In this document: piece by piece, positions 5,666 through 11,323 of the stretch | How positions within the stretch are numbered: the first letter of the stretch is position 1 | How the letters are laid out: the number at the start of each line of letters is the position of its first letter | DNA from: CAZTAO01 sp964611645 | GTDB lineage: Bacteria; Armatimonadota; UBA5829 | Direction of reading: 5' to 3' | Assembly (NCBI GenBank): GCA_964611645.1 | Contig: CAZTAO010000093.1 | Coordinates: 1-11,323 of the forward strand | Length of the DNA: 11,323 nucleotides | Notes under the pieces: model-generated | Told to the model about the DNA's origin: nothing | What the model saw: only the letters and a program-made list of their open reading frames with translations | The model's database searches: none | Position numbers and translations under genes: made by a program

Positions 5666-7063
5666 ATGAAAAACGTACCAACAATCGGCCTGCTGCCATT
5701 TTACCTTGAGCTGTACGACCGCGCTATGGGGGAGTATCGGCCTAAGGTGGAGTCGTTTGCGGAGACTATCGCGGTGGAGCTTTCCCGCATTGGTATCCAC
5801 GTGGAGCGCGCGCCTGTTTGCCGGGTGAAGGATGAGTTCGACCAGGCTGTCCGGGCGTTTGAGCTGGCGGGCGTGGATTGTATCGTCACGCTGCATCTGG
5901 CATACTCGCCCTCCGAGGAGTCTGTTGATGCCCTGGCTGGCACAAAGCTGCCTGTGATTGTGCTGGACACAACGCCGGACTTCCGTTTCGATCCCACCAC
6001 CAACCCCGACGCCATTATGCTCAACCACGGCATCCACGGAGTGCAGGATATGTGCAACCTCCTCATGCGCCGGGGCAAGGCCTTCCGTATAGAGGCAGGG
6101 CATTGGCGAGCGTCCGATGTGTTGTACAGGGTCGCGGCGGATTGCCGGGCGGCATTGGCGGCTTCCCGCATCAAGTCAGCCCGAATCGGCCTGATTGGCA
6201 GTCCGTTCAAGGGTATGGGGGATTTTGCGGTGCCTTTTGGTGATCTCAAGGATTCGATTGGAATTGAGACAGTGCAATCGGATCCGGCAGCGTTGAAGGC
6301 GGCTGTTGCTGAGTTGCGGTCGGTGGAAGTGGACGCGGAGATGCAGCAGAATCGGCAGAACCTCGATGCTTTCGGAGTCTCCGAAGAAGCGCACCGGCGG
6401 TCGGTGGTTACCGGGCTGGCTGTGCGGCGATGGATCGAGCAGGAGAAGCTGTCCGGGTTCACTATGAACTTCCTGGACATCGACTCCGCCTGCGGTCTTC
6501 CGACCGTGCCGTTTCTGGAGGCGAGCAAGGCAATGTCGCGCGGCCTGGGCTATGCAGGTGAGGGAGATGTGCTTACCGCCGCACTGGTAGGCGCGCTGGC
6601 TTCGGTGTATGAAGAGGTGTCATTCACGGAGATGTTCTGCCCGGACTGGCGAGACGGCAGTGTGTTCCTGAGCCACATGGGTGAGATCAACCCGGCTGTC
6701 TGCGCGGATATGCCTGTGCTCATAGAGCCGCCCTTCCCATACACGGATGCCGCAGGGCCTGTTTCGGCTGTCGGCAGGTTCAAGACCGGCGAGGCAGTGT
6801 TGGTGGATGTCGCGCCGATGGCCGATGGCAAGTATGGCCTGATAGTCGCTCCGGGTGAAATACTGGACGGCGATGACAGCGAAGCAGTCCGTAAAACCGT
6901 ACGGGGGTGGTTCAAACCCGAAATGCCGCTTGAGGAGTTCCTGTCGGGCTATAGCAATGCTGGCGGGACGCACCACCTGGCGCTGGTCTACGGAAACAAG
7001 GCGCGGGAACTGGCTGTTTTCGGTACGATGATGGGCTGGAACGTCACGGTTCTGGGAGGATAG
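5666..7063 (+). CDS. L-arabinose/L-fucose isomerase-family protein (AraA-like)
   Basis: 465 aa. A sugar isomerase-fold protein expected to interconvert an aldose and a ketose with a divalent metal, probably Mn2+. Residues matching the AraA active site are visible: E299 in GYAGEGD, E322 in SFTEMF, H337 in FLSHMGE and H436/H437 in GGTHH. The N-terminal part has THLAYSP and NHGIHGVQDMCNLL, typical of the AraA-like branch found in sugar operons but not of true E. coli AraA. The start is ATG at 5666 with AGGAG 8 nt upstream; a longer in-frame reading from 5576 lies in the palindrome and is not real. Only 3 nt separate it from the next gene, so they are co-translated. The substrate may be a pentose or deoxyhexose. 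Confidence 0.88.
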   Translation: MKNVPTIGLLPFYLELYDRAMGEYRPKVESFAETIAVELSRIGIHVERAPVCRVKDEFDQAVRAFELAGVDCIVTLHLAYSPSEESVDALAGTKLPVIVLDTTPDFRFDPTTNPDAIMLNHGIHGVQDMCNLLMRRGKAFRIEAGHWRASDVLYRVAADCRAALAASRIKSARIGLIGSPFKGMGDFAVPFGDLKDSIGIETVQSDPAALKAAVAELRSVEVDAEMQQNRQNLDAFGVSEEAHRRSVVTGLAVRRWIEQEKLSGFTMNFLDIDSACGLPTVPFLEASKAMSRGLGYAGEGDVLTAALVGALASVYEEVSFTEMFCPDWRDGSVFLSHMGEINPAVCADMPVLIEPPFPYTDAAGPVSAVGRFKTGEAVLVDVAPMADGKYGLIVAPGEILDGDDSEAVRKTVRGWFKPEMPLEEFLSGYSNAGGTHHLALVYGNKARELAVFGTMMGWNVTVLGG

Positions 7064-7066
7064 GCT

Positions 7067-8311
7067 ATGGCAGACAAGATCAGGGTTGGAGTTGTGGGTG
7101 CGGGCCGTGGGCAGAGTTTTGCCGACGGCGCGACCGATTTCGTTGGGATGGAGCTGGTCGCGCTATGCGACAACTGGGAAGAGAAGCTGCGCGAGGTGGG
7201 CGCGAAGTATGGCGTTACCACCTACACAGACTACGACAAGTTCCTCGAACACGACATGGATGCCGTGGTGCTGGCCAACTACTTCCACGAGCACGCGCCC
7301 TTCGCCATCAAGGCCCTGAATGCAGGAAAGCACGTGATGAGCGAGTGCATCTGCAACGCCACGCTGGCCGAGGGCGTGGCTTTGTGCAGGGCGGTTGAGA
7401 AAAGCGGCAAGACCTATATGATCGCCGAGAATTACCCTTTCACCGAGTTCAACATGGAGATGCGACGGCTTTACCAGACCGGTGAGATTGGCGAAGTAAC
7501 CTATGCCGAAGGCGAATACAACCACCCAATGTCTCCGGAGTCCCGCATGGACATCGCCCCCGGAATGAACCACTGGCGCAAATGGATACCCTCCACCTAC
7601 TACTGCACCCACGCGCTGGCCCCGCTGACGTGTATCACAGGGAGAATGCCCGTGAAGGTCAATGGTCTCTCCATCGCCTGTCGGGAGTTGGACTTGCGAA
7701 CGGTGCGCCGAGGCGACCCTGGCTCGGTGATCCTCTGCCGAATGGACAATGGCGCGGTCTTCCGTATATTTGGCCTTGTGCTTCCCGGCCACAGTAACTG
7801 GTATCGGGTCCACGGATCGCACGGGGCAATGGAGATCACCCGCGGGTCAGGCTATTTCGGTTCCGGGCTGGTGCGCGTCTGTCACGATGAATGGGACCGT
7901 CCCGAGGGTACCCCAACGGAACGCACGTATGTGCCGGACTGGCCCGAACACGCTGATCTGGCGCGGCAGGCGGGGCATGGTGGAGGCGACTTCTGGACCA
8001 ACTTCGAGTTCGCCAACGCCATCCGGAGCGGAGAGCCGCCATTCCTGGATGTATATCGCGGAGTGGCTATGAGCAGCGTAGGGATATTGGCCTGGAAGAG
8101 CGCCCTTGTTGATGGAGCGCCGTTCGACGTGCCGGACTTCCGCAGCGAGGCTTCGCGTTCAGCCTACGAAAATGACCACTGGTCGCCGTTCCCATCGCAC
8201 GCAGGGCCGGGCCAGCCGCCACCGAGCATCCTGGGAACTCCCGAGCCGACCCCCGAGGGCCTGGCCCTTGCGCGCGAGCGTTGGAAAGCCCTGGGATATG
8301 AAGGAGACTGA
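7067..8311 (+). CDS. Gfo/Idh/MocA-family oxidoreductase 1
   Basis: 414 aa. An N-terminal Rossmann fold for NAD(P) is shown by IRVGVVGAGRG (residues 5-15) and VVLANYFHEHAPFAIKALNAGKHVMSE (67-93). The family EKP motif is replaced by E93-C94-I95, so the usual catalytic lysine is missing. In the C-terminal substrate domain, H182 in STYYCTHALAP matches the conserved His. It is longer than the 330-360 aa typical of the family and ends in a proline-rich tail followed by a short helix. It probably oxidises or reduces a sugar or sugar acid. A GGGAGGA site overlaps the isomerase stop. Its own stop is 1 nt from the next start. Confidence 0.88.
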   Translation: MADKIRVGVVGAGRGQSFADGATDFVGMELVALCDNWEEKLREVGAKYGVTTYTDYDKFLEHDMDAVVLANYFHEHAPFAIKALNAGKHVMSECICNATLAEGVALCRAVEKSGKTYMIAENYPFTEFNMEMRRLYQTGEIGEVTYAEGEYNHPMSPESRMDIAPGMNHWRKWIPSTYYCTHALAPLTCITGRMPVKVNGLSIACRELDLRTVRRGDPGSVILCRMDNGAVFRIFGLVLPGHSNWYRVHGSHGAMEITRGSGYFGSGLVRVCHDEWDRPEGTPTERTYVPDWPEHADLARQAGHGGGDFWTNFEFANAIRSGEPPFLDVYRGVAMSSVGILAWKSALVDGAPFDVPDFRSEASRSAYENDHWSPFPSHAGPGQPPPSILGTPEPTPEGLALARERWKALGYEGD

Positions 8312-8312
8312 C

Positions 8313-9482
8313 GTGAAGGAACTCATCGGATTCCAGCAATTTGAAGACAAATGGCAGGCCAACGCGCAGCTTGCTCTCGACACCATCGCAATGCGCCCCA
8401 CCCGTGGCATTCCGACGTGGGAGTTTCAGACCATGCAGTGGTCGCAGTTGGAGGAGCTTTCAGGCAACCCGCCGGGGAGCTACCCTAAGGAGCCTGAACG
8501 CGTGTATCTGGAGTTCATGCAGAGGAACGGGGTGTGCTTCATCGACCAATGGATTCCCGAAAACCCGCTGAGCATGAGGGACAAGGGTTACGAGGGCGCG
8601 GAACACACGGCTACCACCGGCGCAGAAGAGATCATCCGGGATGGAATGCTGATCGATTCCCCCGAGGCAGCCGTGGAGCATATAGAGCGCTTCCTGATCC
8701 CGCAGGTCGAGAAGGGCAAGCAAGACCTCGAGGCGGCCTTCGAGGATCGGGTGCGGGAACTTGTCGCGGGGGAAGTCCAGGTGCAGAGCCTATTCGGGAC
8801 CAATATGCTCAAGGGCCCCTACGGCGGATTCTACTCATTCCCGAGCTTCCTCTACGGCCACTATAGCTACGAGAACTACTTCATGGCCTACGCGCTCTAC
8901 CCGGAGGTCATCGAACGGTGCTTCAAGGCACAGGCGGATGCGGCCGTTGTGTACAATCGGATCGGCGCCAAAGCCATTGTTGATGGAGGCCTGCCCAAAC
9001 TCCTGCGGCTGGACCACGACATGGCCGACTCACGAGGTACCCTTGCCGATGAGAAGACCCTGGACAAGCTATGGTTCCCGCACTTCGCCCGCTCGATCCA
9101 GCCCCTGCTGGATGCCGGTATCCGCCTTATCTGGCATTGCGACGGCAACCTGATGCAGATGGTCCCACGGTTGCTGGAAGCTGGGCTGGGCGGTTTCCAG
9201 GGGTTCCAGTATGAGGACGGCATGGACTACGAGCGCATCTGCAAAATGAAGACCCGAGACGGCGACGACCTCTTCATCATCGCCGGGGTATCAGTCACCC
9301 GCACGCTCCCCTTCGGCACTCCCGCCGACGTGAAGCGGGAGTTTGAGTGGCTGGTAGAGCACGGCCCAAAGGTCGGTTTGATGCTGGGATGCACAAGCTC
9401 GATCGCCCCCGGAGTTCCGATAGAGAACATGAAGGCCCTCATCGAAGGGTTCAAATACTACAGAGAACACGGGAGAGACTAG
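8313..9482 (+). CDS. Uroporphyrinogen decarboxylase-like (URO-D superfamily) protein
   Basis: 389 aa from the GTG at 8313, which has AAGGAG 6 nt upstream and starts 1 nt after the previous stop. An in-frame ATG at 8298 would overlap that gene by 14 nt and has a poorer site. Visible URO-D-like landmarks are GIPTWEFQ (32-39), FGTNMLKGPYGGFYSFPSF (161-179), LDHDMADSRGTL (233-244), HCDGN (275-279) and LGCTSSIAPGVPIENMKALIEGF (358-380). The superfamily includes HemE and the cobalamin-linked methyltransferases MtaA/MtbA. The methyltransferase zinc motif H-x-C-G appears here as H-x-D-G. No heme gene is near, so a role in uroporphyrin metabolism is unlikely. It probably acts on the substrate of this operon; the reaction is unknown. 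Confidence 0.85.
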   Translation: MKELIGFQQFEDKWQANAQLALDTIAMRPTRGIPTWEFQTMQWSQLEELSGNPPGSYPKEPERVYLEFMQRNGVCFIDQWIPENPLSMRDKGYEGAEHTATTGAEEIIRDGMLIDSPEAAVEHIERFLIPQVEKGKQDLEAAFEDRVRELVAGEVQVQSLFGTNMLKGPYGGFYSFPSFLYGHYSYENYFMAYALYPEVIERCFKAQADAAVVYNRIGAKAIVDGGLPKLLRLDHDMADSRGTLADEKTLDKLWFPHFARSIQPLLDAGIRLIWHCDGNLMQMVPRLLEAGLGGFQGFQYEDGMDYERICKMKTRDGDDLFIIAGVSVTRTLPFGTPADVKREFEWLVEHGPKVGLMLGCTSSIAPGVPIENMKALIEGFKYYREHGRD

Positions 9483-9491
9483 GTAAACAAT

Positions 9492-10592
9492 ATGCAGAAA
9501 CTCAAAGTGGGAGTAGTTGGCGCGGCGGGTAGGGGGCGGGCGTGTTTCGGCGCGCTGCTGGATCACCCCAACGCGTGCCTCGCGGCTCTTTGCGACCTCA
9601 ACGAAGAGAGCATCAAGAAGACTGCGGCAGACATCGGCGCGTCGGAGGTCTACACCGACTACGAGCAGATGCTCGACAAAGCCGGGCTGGACGCGGTGGT
9701 GGTCGGCACCCCGATGCCGCTGCACGTGCCCCAGAGCATAATGGCGCTTGAGCGGGGAATCCACGTGATGAGCGAAGTGCCCGCGTCGGTCTCAGTTGAG
9801 GAGTCAAAGGCGCTGGTGGAAGCGTGCAAGCGCAGCAGCGCGAAGTACATGATGGGCGAGAACTTCACCTACATGCGCTCGAATATGCTGGTGCGCGAGA
9901 TTGCCAAACGCGGCCTCTTCGGCACAATGTACTTCGCCGAAGGCGCCTACATCCACGAACTGAAGGGACTCAACGAGATCACCAAATGGCGGCGCAAGTG
10001 GCAGACAGGCGTCAATGGCTGCACCTACCCAACCCACAGCCTCGGGCCGGTGTACCAGTGGATGGGCGAGCGGGTGGTGAGCGTAAGCTGCGTAGGCAGC
10101 GGCCACCACTACCGCGACCCCAGGGGCGACGAATACGAATTGGAAGACACAACCACGATGTCGTGTCGGATGGAGAATGGTGGGCTGGTGGAGATTCGCG
10201 TCGATATGCTCTCCAACCGCCCCCACGTGATGGAATACTACAGCCTGCAGGGAACCGAAGGCTGTTATGAGGCCCCTTGCGGTATGGGAGACCAGCCCAA
10301 GATATGGCTGGCGTCCAGGAGCAAAGAAGTCGAATGGATGCCGCTGGAGGAGTTAGCGGAGGAGTTTCTTCCGGAGCAGTGGCGCAACCCGAGCAAGGAA
10401 CACCTCGAATCAGGGCACGACGGCAGCGATTATGTGGCCATGCGGGACTTCATCCGGTGCATACTGGAAGACACCCCGCCACCCATCGGGATTCACGAGG
10501 CGATGGATATGACCCTGCCCGGCCTCATCAGCCAGCAGTCGATCGCCCAGGGCTCGGTATGGCTCCCCGTCCCCGATTCGCGAACGTGGTAG
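9492..10592 (+). CDS. Gfo/Idh/MocA-family oxidoreductase 2
   Basis: 366 aa. The Rossmann NAD(P)-binding domain starts with LKVGVVGAAGRGRA (residues 4-17). At the EKP position it has E95-V96-P97, so the lysine is again absent. H182 in CTYPTHSLGP matches the conserved His of the second domain. It shares the HVMSE and W-R-K-W segments with the other oxidoreductase of the operon, so both belong to related branches. It is about 50 residues shorter and lacks the proline-rich tail, so they are not a recent duplication. It starts 9 nt after the UroD-like stop with only a weak ribosome site, suggesting translational coupling. It probably acts on a related intermediate of the same sugar. Confidence 0.88.
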   Translation: MQKLKVGVVGAAGRGRACFGALLDHPNACLAALCDLNEESIKKTAADIGASEVYTDYEQMLDKAGLDAVVVGTPMPLHVPQSIMALERGIHVMSEVPASVSVEESKALVEACKRSSAKYMMGENFTYMRSNMLVREIAKRGLFGTMYFAEGAYIHELKGLNEITKWRRKWQTGVNGCTYPTHSLGPVYQWMGERVVSVSCVGSGHHYRDPRGDEYELEDTTTMSCRMENGGLVEIRVDMLSNRPHVMEYYSLQGTEGCYEAPCGMGDQPKIWLASRSKEVEWMPLEELAEEFLPEQWRNPSKEHLESGHDGSDYVAMRDFIRCILEDTPPPIGIHEAMDMTLPGLISQQSIAQGSVWLPVPDSRTW

Positions 10593-10618
10593 CCACAAGA
10601 AGTGAACAGGAGAAGTGA

Positions 10619-11179
10619 ATGAGTCCCATCGAAATAACCAGCGTCTGGATGGCGAGACCAGACTTTGAGAATATCCCGCGCTACGATCTTTCGCCGGAGT
10701 TTCACTACCGACTTTTCCGCAGAGGAGAGGAAGAAACTTGGGCGCGATTGCTCTATATCACCGGCATGAGGCCCGATTTCGAGACTGCGATGAAACAATG
10801 GCGGTTCGAGTTCGAGCCGGTACCGCAGGAGATGGAAAAACGGTGCATCTTCGTGGAGACACAGGCCGGAGAGGTCATCGCGACGACCCTGGCCTGGTAT
10901 GAAGGCGAACCAACCAACGAGTGGGGGAGAATACACTGGGTCGGAGTCGATCCTGCGTATCAGGGCAAGAGGATCGGGAAGGCTCTGATCAGTGAGGCAT
11001 TGGCGCGGATGTCGAAGACGCACACCAAGGTGATGCTGGAAACTGAGAGCCACCGCCTCCCGGCCATCCAAATGTACCTGGATTTCGGATTCGCCCCCCA
11101 GATCAGAGGCGAATCAGACAAAGCCGCCTGGGCAGAGATAGGCAAGACTCTCCAACTACCATCTCAGCAAACCCCGTAG
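10619..11179 (+). CDS. GNAT-family N-acetyltransferase
   Basis: 186 aa. The acetyl-CoA-binding region is clear: strand IHWVGVDPAYQGKRIGKALI (residues 105-124), with Q115-G-K-R-I-G120 as the pyrophosphate loop. The usual first Gly of the Q-x-x-G-x-G pattern is Arg here, a variant I believe other GNATs also show. AIQMYLDFGF (149-158) is the typical last-strand motif. The N-terminal 40 residues are not typical GNAT sequence. The start is ATG at 10619 with AGGAG 6 nt upstream, 26 nt after the previous gene. Its substrate is unknown; acetylation of an amino sugar or detoxification would fit. The TAG stop lies inside the terminal arm of a dispersed palindromic repeat. Confidence 0.88.
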   Translation: MSPIEITSVWMARPDFENIPRYDLSPEFHYRLFRRGEEETWARLLYITGMRPDFETAMKQWRFEFEPVPQEMEKRCIFVETQAGEVIATTLAWYEGEPTNEWGRIHWVGVDPAYQGKRIGKALISEALARMSKTHTKVMLETESHRLPAIQMYLDFGFAPQIRGESDKAAWAEIGKTLQLPSQQTP

Positions 11180-11236
11180 GGGCGACCCTCCGTGGTCGCC
11201 CGGAATGTGGGCAGGCACGGAGACCTGCCCCTACGG
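11174..11236. repeat. Cloverleaf-like palindromic repeat closing the operon
   Basis: Outer arms CCGTAGGGGC (11174-11183) and GCCCCTACGG (11227-11236) pair perfectly. Inside or overlapping them are two more perfect hairpins: GGGCGACC (11180-11187) with GGTCGCCC (11194-11201), and GGGCAGG (11209-11215) with CCTGCCC (11224-11230). Elements of this look are common dispersed repeats between genes. This copy overlaps the end of the GNAT gene and gives it its stop codon. It could also mark the 3' end of the operon mRNA, but there is no T tract for a standard terminator. Confidence 0.8.
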
Positions 11237-11250
11237 TGATTACCATCCCT

Positions 11251-11267
11251 CCAGGTATCCTACCTGG
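11251..11267. repeat. Small perfect hairpin after the operon
   Basis: CCAGGTA and TACCTGG pair perfectly over a 3-nt loop. It is not followed by a T-rich run, so it could be an operator for a downstream gene or a minor mRNA structure. The remaining 56 bases to the window end hold AT-rich sequence with -10-like hexamers but no supported gene. Confidence 0.45.
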
Positions 11268-11323
11268 ATCTGGTGTTTGGCTATCTATGCGCGTATATTA
11301 TGGCTGATGTGAGATGTTTTGTC

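Noticed and set aside
8106..8312. N-terminal extension of the UroD-like protein to 8106 or 8298
   Set aside because: The long form overlaps the preceding oxidoreductase and reads as shadow sequence. The GTG at 8313 has an ideal AAGGAG 6 nt upstream.
8313..9482. The UroD-like gene as hemE of heme synthesis
   Set aside because: No other heme gene is nearby, it sits in a sugar operon, and its HCDGN and TSSIAPG motifs resemble the non-heme branches of the superfamily more than HemE.
11277..11301. Promoter TTGGCT with TATTAT near the window end
   Set aside because: The spacer is only 13 bp, too short for a sigma70 promoter, and the downstream gene is outside the window.

Overview
The window is a GC-rich bacterial chromosomal segment, not phage or plasmid. 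It has two tRNA genes with encoded CCA ends, a pantothenate biosynthesis gene, sigma70-type promoters with 17-18 bp spacers, a mix of ATG, GTG and TTG starts, good Shine-Dalgarno sites and several families of dispersed palindromic repeats. A DeoR regulator, an FGGY kinase, an AraA-like isomerase, two Gfo/Idh/MocA oxidoreductases and a uroporphyrinogen-decarboxylase-like protein together recall Armatimonadota, Planctomycetota or similar, mostly uncultivated, sugar degraders. That taxonomic guess is inference and cannot be settled from the sequence.

Left part (1-1884), mostly minus strand: tRNA-Arg(UCG); a phosphoribosyltransferase-like gene with a C-terminal His/Cys metal-site signature; and panD (aspartate 1-decarboxylase) 10 nt upstream of it, probably one transcript. 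The panD promoter lies back to back with a plus-strand promoter that drives tRNA-Glu(UUC).

Right part (2061-11236), all plus strand: eight genes read as one catabolic operon in the order DeoR regulator, amidohydrolase, FGGY kinase, AraA-like isomerase, Gfo/Idh 1, UroD-like, Gfo/Idh 2, GNAT acetyltransferase. A strong promoter lies so close to the regulator GTG that its mRNA should be leaderless, and an inverted repeat that may be an autoregulatory operator fills the promoter spacer. The isomerase and kinase suggest aldose to ketose to ketose-phosphate. The two oxidoreductases and the metal-dependent hydrolase could form an oxidative or lactone-opening branch. The substrate is unknown. There is no transporter, aldolase, epimerase or glycosidase in the window, and the UroD-like protein has no assigned role in such a pathway.

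The least ordinary layer is the repeats. Elements with the signature CCTGAG...TCGAAGG lie just before, inside (in frame) and just after the kinase gene. A cloverleaf-like element closes the operon and supplies the stop codon of the last gene. A 7-bp tandem repeat supplies the stop codon of the phosphoribosyltransferase gene.
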